NCBI RefSeq assembly: GCF_000419765.1
Contig: NZ_ATTQ01000013.1
Coordinates: 62,001-126,000, forward strand
Direction of reading: 5' to 3'
DNA length: 64,000 bases
DNA from: Rhizobium mongolense USDA 1844
Lineage (GTDB): Bacteria > Pseudomonadota > Alphaproteobacteria > Rhizobiales > Rhizobiaceae
Under the pieces are notes generated by a model that did no database searches, was not told where the DNA came from, and saw only the letters and a list, made by a program, of their open reading frames with translations. Positions 8,437 to 17,200 of this stretch are shown piece after piece. Position 1 is the stretch's first letter. Every line of letters begins with the position of its first letter. Position numbers and translations under genes: made by a program.

Positions 8437-9641
8437 CTCCGGTCAACCCTCCAGCAGCCGAAGAAAGCAACGTCGTTTCCGTTGCCGACTATATCCGTGG
8501 CAATATCCGTGAATACGGCATGCTCATTGCGCTCGTCGCGATCATGGTTTTCTTTCAATTCTACACCGGCGGCATTCTCTTCAAGCCGGTGAACCTGACG
8601 AACCTCGTTCTGCAGAACTCGTTCATCGTCATCATGGCGCTCGGGATGCTGCTCGTCATTGTGGCCGGCCATATCGATCTGTCCGTCGGCTCGATTGTCG
8701 CCTTCGTCGGCGCCCTCGCCGCGATGATGATGGTCACGTGGCAGATGAATTTCGTCGTGGCGGGCATTCTGTGCCTGATCATCGGCGGCATCATCGGTGC
8801 CGCACAAGGCTACTGGATCGCCTATCACCGCATCCCGTCCTTCATCGTCACGCTTGCCGGCATGCTGGTCTTCCGCGGCCTGACGCTCTTCGTACTCGGG
8901 GGCAAAAACATCGGCCCGTTCCCGAAGGATTTCCAGATCATCAGCACCGGCTTCCTGCCGGGCAGCATGATCGACATCGCCGGAACGCCGGTGCAGTCCA
9001 CGTCGCTGATCCTGACACTCATTATTCCGGTCGTGCTGTTCTACCTTGCCTGGCGCCGCCGCAAGGTCAATGAGAGCCACGGCATCGATGTCGAGCCGAT
9101 GGGCTTCTTTATCGCCCAGAACGCCGTCGTTTCCCTGGCGATCCTCTTCCTCGGCTATCAGCTTTCGACCTACAGAGGCCTGCCGAACGTTCTCGTCGTC
9201 ATGCTCGTGCTGATCGCAGCCTATGCATTTGTCACGCGCCGCACGACGATCGGCCGCCGCATCTATGCGATGGGCGGCAACGAAAAGGCCACAAAGCTCT
9301 CCGGTATCAACACCGAGCGCCTGAGCTTCTACACCTTCGTCAACATGGGCGTCCTTGCCGGTCTCGCAGGCATGATCGTGGCGGCTCGCCTGAACTCGGC
9401 AACGCCGAAGGCGGGCGTGGGCTTCGAGCTCGACGTCATCGCGGCGTGCTTCATCGGCGGCGCTTCGGCCTCCGGCGGTGTCGGCAAGATCACCGGTGCC
9501 GTCATTGGCGCGTTCATCATGGGCGTCATGAACAACGGCATGTCGATCGTCGGCCTCGGTATCGACTTCCAGCAGATGGTGAAGGGCCTCGTGCTTTTGG
9601 CCGCCGTCTTCTTCGACGTTTATAACAAGAATAAGGGCTAA
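8433..9641 (+). CDS. gguB: Sugar ABC transporter permease GguB
   Basis: A 402-residue inner-membrane permease of the ribose/xylose/arabinose/galactoside (BPD type 2) family with about ten hydrophobic segments. Recognisable stretches are IVAGHIDLSVGSIVAFVGALA, the helix after RIPSFIVTLAGMLVFRGL, and the cytoplasmic coupling-loop motif YAMGGNEKATKLSGI. It forms the membrane pore for sugars delivered by ChvE. Its start overlaps the gguA stop. About 100 bp with no obvious terminator separates it from gguC, so it very likely shares one transcript. Confidence 0.95.
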   Translation: MTPVNPPAAEESNVVSVADYIRGNIREYGMLIALVAIMVFFQFYTGGILFKPVNLTNLVLQNSFIVIMALGMLLVIVAGHIDLSVGSIVAFVGALAAMMMVTWQMNFVVAGILCLIIGGIIGAAQGYWIAYHRIPSFIVTLAGMLVFRGLTLFVLGGKNIGPFPKDFQIISTGFLPGSMIDIAGTPVQSTSLILTLIIPVVLFYLAWRRRKVNESHGIDVEPMGFFIAQNAVVSLAILFLGYQLSTYRGLPNVLVVMLVLIAAYAFVTRRTTIGRRIYAMGGNEKATKLSGINTERLSFYTFVNMGVLAGLAGMIVAARLNSATPKAGVGFELDVIAACFIGGASASGGVGKITGAVIGAFIMGVMNNGMSIVGLGIDFQQMVKGLVLLAAVFFDVYNKNKG

Positions 9642-9743
9642 GCGCTCCGGCGCCAGTCCAGGCATTTGCAGTCATGAGAAAGACCAGGCCCGGCTCCCAC
9701 GGGAGTCGGAGAGGCGGAGCTTGTCCGCACCCAGCTAAAGAGG

Positions 9744-10748
9744 ATGAAAGCCGTGCTTATTTCGCAGATCAAGGGTTCGAACGGAGAGATCATCGTCGCC
9801 GTGCGTGAGCCGGGCGGTGCAGCGAAAGCCGTGAAGAATGCAGGCAGCGTTTACGCGCTGGCAATGGAAGCTGCAGACGCCGGCAAGTCGCTCGTTTCCA
9901 TCATCGAGGCGCGTGGCTATGGCGATGCCGTCGATCTGGAAAAGGCCTATGCCGAGGGTAAATTCCTCCCGCCGATCACGCATCCGGATGCTGCTCACCT
10001 GCATCTGACGGGTACGGGCCTTACGCACCTTGGCTCGGCGGCGACCCGCGATTCCATGCACAAGAAGACCACCGAGGCCGCGGAAGAAACGCTCACGGAC
10101 TCGATGAAGATGTTCAAGATGGGCATCGAGAACGGCAAGCCGAAGGCCGGAGAAAAGGGCGTCCAGCCCGAATGGTTTTACAAGGGCAACGGCTACGGCG
10201 CTGCAGCACCCGGCGCTCCCCTCGTCTCCCCTTCCTTCGCGCTTGACGGCGGCGAAGAGCCGGAAATGGCCGGCATCTACGTGATTGCCAAGGACGGTAC
10301 CCCGTTCCGCATCGGCTTTGCGCTCTCCAACGAATTTTCCGACCACGTCACCGAGCGGATCAACTATCTCTATCTCGCCCACTCCAAGCTGCGTCCAGCA
10401 AGCTTCGGTCCGGAAATCCGCATCGGCGTTGCCCCGGAAGACATTCGCGGCACCTCGCGCATCAAGCGCGGCGACAAGGTGATCTTCGAAAAGCCGTTCC
10501 TCTCCGGTGAGGCGAACATGTCGCACACTTTCGCGAACCTTGAATATCACCACTTCAAGTATGGCCTCTTCCGCGTCCCGGGCGACGTTCACGTCCACAT
10601 GTTCGGCACGGCGACGCTCTCCTTCGCAGATGGCGTCAAGACGGAAGAAGGCGATGTTTTCGAAATCGAGGTTGCCGAATTCGGCCTGCCGCTGCGCAAT
10701 CCGCTGAAGGTTGCCGCCGAGGAAAATATCGCTGTGAAGCAGCTTTGA
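9744..10748 (+). CDS. gguC: GguC / AraD1-family 2-keto-3-deoxy-L-arabonate dehydratase
   Basis: A 334-residue soluble protein of the AraD1/GguC family, which has a fumarylacetoacetate-hydrolase-like fold in its C-terminal half (EPEMAGIYVIAKDGTPFRIGF, FGPEIRIGV, DVHVHMFGTATLSF). Family members dehydrate L-2-keto-3-deoxyarabonate to 2-ketoglutarate semialdehyde. This fits the position between the sugar importer gguAB and the genes for the next (aldehyde dehydrogenase) and previous (dehydratase) steps of non-phosphorylative arabinose breakdown. AAGAGG sits immediately before the ATG. The gene identity is firm; the reaction is from family knowledge. Confidence 0.9.
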   Translation: MKAVLISQIKGSNGEIIVAVREPGGAAKAVKNAGSVYALAMEAADAGKSLVSIIEARGYGDAVDLEKAYAEGKFLPPITHPDAAHLHLTGTGLTHLGSAATRDSMHKKTTEAAEETLTDSMKMFKMGIENGKPKAGEKGVQPEWFYKGNGYGAAAPGAPLVSPSFALDGGEEPEMAGIYVIAKDGTPFRIGFALSNEFSDHVTERINYLYLAHSKLRPASFGPEIRIGVAPEDIRGTSRIKRGDKVIFEKPFLSGEANMSHTFANLEYHHFKYGLFRVPGDVHVHMFGTATLSFADGVKTEEGDVFEIEVAEFGLPLRNPLKVAAEENIAVKQL

Positions 10749-10819
10749 ATTTTGCGCTGGGCTGGCCGCGATCTGCGGCCGGACCACTTTGTAAAGGGTA
10801 AAGGAGGCTCGTTCAGCCC

Positions 10820-12253
10820 ATGACCATTTATCAAAACCTGATCGCCGGCGAATGGACCGGCGCCGAGGCCGTCGAAAACATCAATCCGTCGGATACGAAG
10901 GAGGTCGTCGGCCTCTACGCGAGCGGCTCCGCCGCCGACACCAGGAACGCGATCGCCGCCGCCAAGGCCGCCTTCCCGGCCTGGTCGCGTTCCGGCATCT
11001 GGGAACGCCACGTCATCCTGAAGAAGGCCGGCGACGAGATCATGGCGCGCAAGGACGAACTCGGCGCGCTGCTTGCCCGCGAAGAAGGCAAGACACTGCC
11101 CGAAGCCATCGGCGAGACGATCCGCGCCTCGCAGATCTTCGAATTCTTCGCAGGAGAAGCGCTGCGCCTGGCCGGCGAGGTCGTGCCCTCCGTGCGTCCG
11201 AACATCGGCGTCGAGATCACCCGCGAGCCACTCGGCGTCATCGGCATCATCACGCCCTGGAACTTCCCGATCGCGATCCCCGCCTGGAAGATCGCCCCGG
11301 CGCTCTGCTACGGCAACACCATCGTCTTCAAGCCGGCCGAACTCGTGCCTGGCTGCTCCTGGGCGATCGTCGACATCCTCAACCGTGCAGGCCTGCCGAA
11401 GGGCGTGCTGAACCTCGTCATGGGCAAGGGCTCGATCGTCGGCCAGACGATGCTCGACAGCCCCGACCTTGCCGGCATCACCTTTACCGGCTCCGTCGGC
11501 ACCGGCAAGCGGGTCGCGGTGTCCTCGATCGAGCATCATCGCAAGATTCAGCTCGAAATGGGTGGCAAGAACCCGATGGTCGTCCTTGATGACGCAGATC
11601 TTTCCGTCGCCGTCGAAGCAGCGGCCAACTCGGCCTTCTTTTCGACCGGCCAGCGCTGCACGGCATCGTCTCGCCTGATCGTGACGGAAGGCATCCACGA
11701 CAGGTTCGTGGCGGCCATGACCGAGAAGCTGAAGACCCTGAACGTCGATCACGCGCTGAAGACCGGCACGCATATCGGCCCGGTCGTCGACGAGCGACAG
11801 CTCAAGACCGACACCGATTACATCGAGATCGGCAAAAAGGAAGGCGCCAAGCTTGCCTTCGGCGGCGAACTGATTTCGCGTGACACACCCGGCTTCTACC
11901 TGCAGCCGACGCTGTTCACCGAAGCGACCAACCAGATGCGCATTTCCCGCGAGGAAATCTTCGGACCTGTGGCATCGGTCATCCGCGTCAAGGATTACGA
12001 GGAGGCGCTGGCTGTCGCCAACGACACGCCGTTCGGCCTGTCGTCGGGCATCGCGACCACCAGCCTCAAGCACGCGACGCACTTCAAGCGCAATGCCGAA
12101 GCCGGCATGGTCATGGTCAACCTGCCGACCGCCGGCGTCGACTTCCATGTTCCCTTCGGCGGACGCAAGGGCTCGTCCTACGGCTCGCGCGAGCAGGGCA
12201 AATACGCCGCCGAATTCTTCACAACCGTCAAGACCGCCTACACCTTGGCGTAA
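10820..12253 (+). CDS. NAD(P)-dependent aldehyde dehydrogenase, likely 2-ketoglutarate semialdehyde dehydrogenase
   Basis: A 477-residue aldehyde dehydrogenase of standard length. It shows the cofactor motif ITPWNFPIAIPAWK, the glycine motif FTGSVGTGKRVA, the general-base region LEMGGKNPMVVL (catalytic glutamate) and the nucleophile in FFSTGQRCTAS. In context it should oxidise 2-ketoglutarate semialdehyde, the product of GguC, to 2-ketoglutarate. Succinate-semialdehyde dehydrogenases are close relatives, so the substrate is inferred. It starts 71 bp after gguC and precedes the dehydratase by 59 bp, consistent with one operon. AAGGAGG lies upstream of the ATG. Confidence 0.88.
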   Translation: MTIYQNLIAGEWTGAEAVENINPSDTKEVVGLYASGSAADTRNAIAAAKAAFPAWSRSGIWERHVILKKAGDEIMARKDELGALLAREEGKTLPEAIGETIRASQIFEFFAGEALRLAGEVVPSVRPNIGVEITREPLGVIGIITPWNFPIAIPAWKIAPALCYGNTIVFKPAELVPGCSWAIVDILNRAGLPKGVLNLVMGKGSIVGQTMLDSPDLAGITFTGSVGTGKRVAVSSIEHHRKIQLEMGGKNPMVVLDDADLSVAVEAAANSAFFSTGQRCTASSRLIVTEGIHDRFVAAMTEKLKTLNVDHALKTGTHIGPVVDERQLKTDTDYIEIGKKEGAKLAFGGELISRDTPGFYLQPTLFTEATNQMRISREEIFGPVASVIRVKDYEEALAVANDTPFGLSSGIATTSLKHATHFKRNAEAGMVMVNLPTAGVDFHVPFGGRKGSSYGSREQGKYAAEFFTTVKTAYTLA

Positions 12254-12312
12254 CGACATCATCGGCTTGCGGGTCGCGCGAGGCGACCTGGAAGCCGTGA
12301 AGGATAGAGACT

Positions 12313-14052
12313 ATGAAAAAGAAAGCTGAATGGCCGCGTAAGCTGCGGTCGCAGGAATGGTACGGCGGCACGAGCCGAGACGTCATCTATCACCGCGGCT
12401 GGCTGAAGAACCAAGGGCATCCGCACGACCTGTTCGACGGACGGCCGGTTATCGGAATCCTCAACACCTGGTCGGATCTGACGCCGTGCAACGGTCATTT
12501 GCGAGAGCTCGCCGAGAAGGTGAAGGCGGGCGTATGGGAGGCAGGCGGCTTCCCGGTCGAGGTACCGGTATTCTCGGCATCTGAAAACACCTTTCGCCCA
12601 ACCGCAATGATGTATCGCAACCTTGCCGCGCTCGCGGTGGAGGAGGCGATCCGCGGCCAGCCCATCGATGGCTGTGTGCTGATGGTCGGCTGCGACAAGA
12701 CCACGCCGTCGCTTCTCATGGGCGCAGCTTCCTGCGACTTGCCCTCGATCGTCGTCACAGGCGGGCCGATGCTGAACGGCTATTTCCGCGGTGAACGCGT
12801 CGGCTCAGGCACGCATCTGTGGAAGTTTTCCGAAATGGTGAAGGCTGGCGAGATGACCCAGGCCGAGTTCCTCGAGGCGGAAGCCTCGATGAGCCGTTCG
12901 TCGGGGACCTGCAACACCATGGGCACCGCCTCCACCATGGCTTCCATGGCCGAGGCGCTCGGCATGGCGCTTTCCGGCAACGCCGCGATCCCGGCGGTCG
13001 ATTCCCGCCGCAAGGTCATGGCGCAGCTCACCGGCCGACGTATCGTTCAAATGGTTAAGGACGATCTGAAGCCCTCCGACATCATGACGAAAGAGGCCTT
13101 CGAGAACGCCATCCGCACCAATGCGGCTATCGGCGGTTCGACCAACGCCGTCATCCACCTGCTCGCCATGGCCGGCCGGGTCGGCGTCGATCTTTCGCTG
13201 GACGATTGGGATCGATGCGGACGCGAGGTCCCGACCATTGTCAACCTGATGCCGTCGGGCAAGTACCTTATGGAGGAGTTCTTCTATGCCGGCGGCCTGC
13301 CGGTGGTGCTGAAGCGCCTCGGCGAGGCGGGCCTCCTGCACAAGGATGCGCTGACGGTATCCGGCGAAACCATGTGGGATGAGGTCAAGGACGTCGTCAA
13401 CTGGAACGAGGATGTGATCCTGCCTGCCGAAAAGGCGCTGACCTCTTCGGGCGGCATCGTCGTGCTGCGCGGCAATCTGGCGCCGAAGGGCGCGGTGCTG
13501 AAGCCTTCGGCCGCCTCCCCGCACCTGATGGTGCACCGAGGCAGGGCGGTCGTGTTCGAGGACATCGACGACTACAAGGCCAAGATCAACGACGACAGCC
13601 TCGACATCGACGAAACCTGCGTCATGGTCATGAAGAACTGTGGACCAAAGGGCTATCCGGGCATGGCCGAGGTCGGCAACATGGGCCTGCCACCCAAGGT
13701 GCTCAAGAAGGGCATCACCGACATGGTGCGCATCTCCGACGCCCGCATGTCCGGAACGGCCTACGGCACCGTCGTGCTGCACACCTCCCCGGAAGCGGCG
13801 GTCGGCGGGCCGCTCGCGGTGGTGAAAAACGGCGACATGATCGAGATGGACGTGCCGAACCGTCGTCTGCATCTCGACATTTCTGAGGAAGAGTTGGCCC
13901 GGCGGCTCGCCGAATGGCAGCCGAACCATGATCTGCCGACGTCCGGCTATGCCTGGCTGCACCAGCAGCATGTCGAAGGAGCTGATACCGGGGCCGACCT
14001 CGACTTCCTCAAGGGATGTCGCGGAAACGCGGTCGGCAAGGACAGCCACTAG
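12313..14052 (+). CDS. IlvD/Edd-family sugar-acid dehydratase, likely L-arabonate dehydratase
   Basis: A 579-residue iron-sulfur dehydratase of the dihydroxy-acid/phosphogluconate dehydratase family. The cluster ligands are visible: TPCN near residue 59, GCDKTTPS near 127 and SGTCNTMGTASTMA near 199. Other conserved stretches are NAAIGGSTNAVIHLLA and ISDARMSGTAYGT near the C-terminus, whose serine is the proposed base. The length is the same as the characterised Rhizobium leguminosarum L-arabinonate dehydratase. It would convert L-arabonate to 2-keto-3-deoxyarabonate, the GguC substrate. Related D-fuconate and L-fuconate dehydratases cannot be excluded. A rho-independent terminator closes the operon 34 bp downstream. 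Confidence 0.88.
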   Translation: MKKKAEWPRKLRSQEWYGGTSRDVIYHRGWLKNQGHPHDLFDGRPVIGILNTWSDLTPCNGHLRELAEKVKAGVWEAGGFPVEVPVFSASENTFRPTAMMYRNLAALAVEEAIRGQPIDGCVLMVGCDKTTPSLLMGAASCDLPSIVVTGGPMLNGYFRGERVGSGTHLWKFSEMVKAGEMTQAEFLEAEASMSRSSGTCNTMGTASTMASMAEALGMALSGNAAIPAVDSRRKVMAQLTGRRIVQMVKDDLKPSDIMTKEAFENAIRTNAAIGGSTNAVIHLLAMAGRVGVDLSLDDWDRCGREVPTIVNLMPSGKYLMEEFFYAGGLPVVLKRLGEAGLLHKDALTVSGETMWDEVKDVVNWNEDVILPAEKALTSSGGIVVLRGNLAPKGAVLKPSAASPHLMVHRGRAVVFEDIDDYKAKINDDSLDIDETCVMVMKNCGPKGYPGMAEVGNMGLPPKVLKKGITDMVRISDARMSGTAYGTVVLHTSPEAAVGGPLAVVKNGDMIEMDVPNRRLHLDISEEELARRLAEWQPNHDLPTSGYAWLHQQHVEGADTGADLDFLKGCRGNAVGKDSH

Positions 14053-14085
14053 CGGAGCGCATCCGAGACCGCAAATCGATGAAGA

Positions 14086-14111
14086 GGCGGGGGGTCAAGC
14101 CCCGCCTTTTT
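14086..14111 (+). terminator. Rho-independent terminator of the chvE-ggu-dehydratase operon
   Basis: A perfect 7-bp GC stem, GGCGGGG (14086-14092) with CCCCGCC (14100-14106), and a seven-base loop are followed by TTTTT. It lies 34 bases after the dehydratase stop, on the same strand. Confidence 0.85.
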
Positions 14112-14189
14112 CGTTGGTTGGTTGGAAAGAAAAGGGCTTACAAGCCGATCAACGCCGTGTCGCCGACTGGCATGGCGGCGCCGATCCAG

Positions 14190-14390
14190 GCCCGCACGCA
14201 CCATCCAGCTCGAGGTTTTTCGATGAGGATCAGGCCAAGCGCCGCACCGCTTGGGTCAAGCCGCAAATGCCGCTCGAGGGCGGCTATGGCCAGCTCACAT
14301 CACACGGGTCTTACAGACCGATAAGGGTGCCGACCTCGATTTCTTGGTCGCCCCACGCGGCTCGAAGATCCCGATCGACCCCGCCGCCCT
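14190..14390 (+). pseudogene. Remnant of the C-terminus of a second IlvD/Edd dehydratase
   Basis: In shifting frames this stretch reads ARTHHPARGF/IQLEV, then DEDQAKRRTAWVKP, then LEGGYGQL, then HITRVLQTDKGADLDFLV and RGSKIPID. That order is the conserved tail of IlvD/Edd dehydratases (compare VEGADTGADLDFLKG at the end of the intact gene just upstream). At least two frame changes break it, near 14219 and near 14298. It is therefore a degraded partial duplicate or the leftover of a deleted neighbour. It is not identical in DNA to the intact gene, so the copy is old or from a different dehydratase. Confidence 0.65.
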
Positions 14391-14508
14391 GGTGCCAAAC
14401 GGTCCCCAGCATCAAAGGGCGGGGCGAAAGTTCTGCCTTTTTCTTGCGACCGGCATTTCTTCCGGAACGTTCTCGCCTCGCCGCCGTTACCGCGGTAGGG
14501 AGGGAACC

Positions 14509-14751
14509 ATGCCTGGAGTGCAAAAATTGATTGTGCTCAGTGCCTTCAACAAGGACGAGCACGGTACCCTGATTCCGGCTTTCGAGCCTCGGCAAATGAA
14601 GAGGGAAGAAACGGCCGTCTATATCGCCCAGACGCTCGTCAAGGATTATGATGGGGTCGTCGTCTGGTGCAGCGAGAAAAACCATGCCATCGGCGAACAT
14701 GGCCCGTCGGTGATCCTGTTCCGGTCAGGTCTGGTGCCGGAATTCGAGTAG
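14509..14751 (+). CDS. Conserved hypothetical 80-residue protein
   Basis: A small soluble protein beginning MPGVQKLIVLSAFNKDEHG with a good GGGAGG site before the ATG. It contains a mixed alpha/beta-looking core (REETAVYIAQTLVKDYDGVVVWC) and no signal peptide or membrane segment. I do not recognise a domain. It lies 45 bp before the first transglutaminase gene on the same strand and could be co-transcribed with it. The start is chosen over longer upstream options that would read through the degraded dehydratase fragment. Confidence 0.6.
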   Translation: MPGVQKLIVLSAFNKDEHGTLIPAFEPRQMKREETAVYIAQTLVKDYDGVVVWCSEKNHAIGEHGPSVILFRSGLVPEFE

Positions 14752-14796
14752 CCACAGGCTTTTATCGTATCAAAGCTCCGGGGCGGGCGAGGCAGG

Positions 14797-15672
14797 ATGA
14801 CCGTTTATTCCGTCAGGCACATCACCCATTATTCCTACAAACGGCCTGTTGCCTTTGGCCAGCACCGCGTGCTTTTCCGCCCGCGGGACAGCTTCGACCA
14901 GCGCCTTTTGGATGCAACGATGACGATCGATCCGGAACCGGCAGAAATCCGCTGGATACACGACGTCTTCGGGAACTGTATTGCGCTCGTGGATATAGAC
15001 CGCCCGGCGGATCAGTTGCGCTTCGAGACCAATATTCGCCTCGACCACACGCCGCAGGTGCCGCTCGATCTCGAAATCGATCGAAAGGCGTTGACCTACC
15101 CTTTTTCCTACGACGACGAGGAGATGACGGACCTTTCCTGCACGATCACGCGCCACTACGAGGATCCGGGTGGCGCGGTCGCACACTGGGCGCATCAGTT
15201 CGTCGGAACAAGCTCGTCGGGCCAGACAGGCCACGTCCTGATGACGCTCTGCTATGCGATCCACGAGAGTTTCGTCTATGCCCGCCGCTCTGAACATGGA
15301 ACGCAGGCGCCGATCCAGACGCTGATGCTGCGGCAGGGAACTTGCCGCGACTTTGCCCTGCTGATGATGGAAGCGGCGCGTTCGCTTGGCCTCGCCGCCC
15401 GTTTCGTCACCGGCTATATCTACGTACCGGATCGCGACGGCTCGACGACGCTTGGCGGCGGCTCGACGCATGCCTGGTGCCAGGTTTACCTCCCGGGCGC
15501 CGGCTGGGTGGAATTCGATCCCACGAACGGCATCGTCGGCAACCATGATCTGATCCGCGTCGGCGTTGCGCGCGATCCTCGACAGGCGGTTCCGCTCTGG
15601 GGCAGCTATGACGGAGCAGCGGACGATTTCGACGACCTGGTCGTGCAGGTCAATGTCACCACCGAACAATAA
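14797..15672 (+). CDS. Transglutaminase-like cysteine protease family protein (copy 1)
   Basis: A 291-residue cytoplasmic protein with the bacterial transglutaminase N-terminal beta domain (YSVRHITHYSYKRPVAFGQHRV, HDVFGN) followed by a transglutaminase core. The catalytic triad is visible as Cys in LRQGTCRDFALLMM, His in GSTHAWCQVYLPG and Asp in VEFDPTNGIVG. Such proteins occur with alpha-E and circularly permuted ATP-grasp proteins in a predicted peptide tagging or ligation system; here those partners lie 3 kb downstream on the opposite strand. The actual reaction (amide hydrolysis or transfer) is not known. Confidence 0.85.
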   Translation: MTVYSVRHITHYSYKRPVAFGQHRVLFRPRDSFDQRLLDATMTIDPEPAEIRWIHDVFGNCIALVDIDRPADQLRFETNIRLDHTPQVPLDLEIDRKALTYPFSYDDEEMTDLSCTITRHYEDPGGAVAHWAHQFVGTSSSGQTGHVLMTLCYAIHESFVYARRSEHGTQAPIQTLMLRQGTCRDFALLMMEAARSLGLAARFVTGYIYVPDRDGSTTLGGGSTHAWCQVYLPGAGWVEFDPTNGIVGNHDLIRVGVARDPRQAVPLWGSYDGAADDFDDLVVQVNVTTEQ

Positions 15673-15762
15673 AAAATGGCGAAAGGCCCCTACCCTGTGG
15701 AACTGAAAGGTTCTCCTGGCGTTCTTTGATGGCCTGCGGGCTTGCTGGACGAAGGAGCTTCC

Positions 15763-16590
15763 ATGAAGATTCGCGCTGGTTTCACGATCGGCTATGAATG
15801 TGTGCAGCCAACGCCAATGCTTCTCGTCCTCAATGTCCATCCTTCGCGGCGTCCCGACCTCCTGACGGATCAGGTGCTGTCGTTCAGCCAGCCGATCGTG
15901 GCATGGAACTACACGGATAGTTTTGGAAATTCGTGCACGCGCATCGTCGCGCCGCCTGGACTGACCACGATTTCGACCGCGTTCGAGATCTACGACAGCG
16001 GCCAGCCGGATGCGGTGCCGCTGGATGCGCCGCAACACGAGATCAAGGACCTGCCAGACGACGTGCTCGTTTTCCTTCTCGGCAGCCGTTACTGCGATAC
16101 GGACCGGTTGAGCGATTTCGCCTGGGCAACGTTCTCGAACACGGAACCCGGCTGGCCGCGGGTGCAGGCCATTGCCGATTTCGTGCACGGCCATATCGAA
16201 TTCGACTACCTGAAAGCCGATCTACTGCGTACCGCGCATGGTGGCTATTGCGACAAGACCGGCGTCTGTCGCGACTTCGCGCATCTTGCCATAACGCTCT
16301 GCCGCTGCCTGAACATACCAGCGCGCTATTGCACAGGATATCTCGGCGATATCGGCGTGCCGCCCGATCCTGCGCCGATGGATTTCAGTGCCTGGTTCGA
16401 AGTTTATCTGGGCGGCCACTGGCATACGGTCGATGCCCGGCACAACGTTCCGCGCATCGGCCGCATACTGATGGGAACCGGCCGCGATGCGACGGATGTG
16501 GCCATCTCGACCGCTTTCGGCCCGGCTGTATTGAAGCAGTTCGATGTCGTGACGAAAGAGGTGGCCGGCGATAACGGCGCCATCGCCTAA
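15763..16590 (+). CDS. Transglutaminase-like cysteine protease family protein (copy 2)
   Basis: A 275-residue protein with a shorter, divergent N-terminal beta domain and a transglutaminase core: Cys in DKTGVCRDFAHLAITLCRCL, a tryptophan in place of the usual His-Ala pair in DFSAWFEVYLGGHW, and Asp in HTVDARHN. The canonical motif is THAW. Here it reads SAWF, so the catalytic histidine appears to be missing or displaced. The start at 15763 has GAAGGAG five bases upstream; a TTG at 15742 is in frame but weaker. It follows copy 1 by 90 bp on the same strand. Confidence 0.8.
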   Translation: MKIRAGFTIGYECVQPTPMLLVLNVHPSRRPDLLTDQVLSFSQPIVAWNYTDSFGNSCTRIVAPPGLTTISTAFEIYDSGQPDAVPLDAPQHEIKDLPDDVLVFLLGSRYCDTDRLSDFAWATFSNTEPGWPRVQAIADFVHGHIEFDYLKADLLRTAHGGYCDKTGVCRDFAHLAITLCRCLNIPARYCTGYLGDIGVPPDPAPMDFSAWFEVYLGGHWHTVDARHNVPRIGRILMGTGRDATDVAISTAFGPAVLKQFDVVTKEVAGDNGAIA

Positions 16591-16603
16591 AACATTTTCA
16601 CAG

Positions 16604-16867
16604 TCAGTGGAAATCCCGAGCGGTGAGCGTCAGATTATTTCCACGCCGATTTGCATAGGCTCTGGCGGCTGCTTCCTGGATCGTAGAGCGTGCGGCGTCA
16701 AAGGCATTGAGACAGGCAAGCTCCGAAGCGTTCGCCGCAGCGGATTGTCCAAGTGCTGCTGCTTCGACGAGAAATCTGATTTCGAACATGCCGTCGTAGC
16801 CGGTAAAGCGTACAGCCTTCCTCGTTTCGTCGAAAGTACGGCTTCTGTTGGGAAAGATAAGCGTCAT
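16604..16867 (-). CDS. DUF1488 family protein
   Basis: An 87-residue protein with the DUF1488 pattern: NRSRTFDETRKAVRFTGYDGMFEIRFLVE at the start and a conserved end, NAFDAARSTIQEAAARAYANRR with LTARDF. The family has no known biochemical function and is common in Proteobacteria. It is paired with another small gene four bases upstream on the same strand, suggesting a two-gene unit. Confidence 0.7.
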   Translation of the reverse strand: MTLIFPNRSRTFDETRKAVRFTGYDGMFEIRFLVEAAALGQSAAANASELACLNAFDAARSTIQEAAARAYANRRGNNLTLTARDFH

Positions 16868-16871
16868 TCGG

Positions 16872-17102
16872 TTAGTCCTCCAAATGAGCGCGGTCAGCGC
16901 GAAGAGCTGCAGCGATCAGATCGCATTCAAATGTGTGAGCACGCAGTTGCTGATTGAAATCGACGAGCTGTTCCGTGGCCAGCGAGCTCGGTTCTCCCCG
17001 CAGTAAAACACCCGCAATATGGGCTTCCTGCGCCGCGATGTGCTTTCTGTCTTCCGCCACGCGCCGGCGGGAAAGCTCCAGATCTTTCGAAGAATAAGCC
17101 AT
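16872..17102 (-). CDS. Hypothetical 76-residue protein
   Basis: A small, charged, helical-looking protein (SRRRVAEDRKHIAAQEAHIAGVL ... FECDLIAAALRADRAHLED) without membrane segments or a recognisable domain. It lies four bases upstream of the DUF1488 gene and is likely translated from the same mRNA. Upstream, CGGCTTTAAGCCG (17117-17129) is a 13-base palindrome that could be an operator. The coding assignment rests on the tight spacing and clean frame. Confidence 0.5.
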   Translation of the reverse strand: MAYSSKDLELSRRRVAEDRKHIAAQEAHIAGVLLRGEPSSLATEQLVDFNQQLRAHTFECDLIAAALRADRAHLED

Positions 17103-17200
17103 AGCTTATTATAGCACGGCTTTAAGCCGAAATCTAAGTAATGCCAAAATGAAAATCTTGCGATCGTCTTTCTGCGAATGGTTTTAAGCCACGTTTGCCA

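Noticed and set aside
10589..12262. Long antisense frame (557 residues) across the aldehyde dehydrogenase gene
   Set aside because: It is opposite a clearly conserved gene, rich in Arg/Asp/His repeats, without any domain; typical of GC-rich antisense frames. The same applies to 5783-6847, 8331-9665, 12805-14049, 31399-32973 and 34285-35808.
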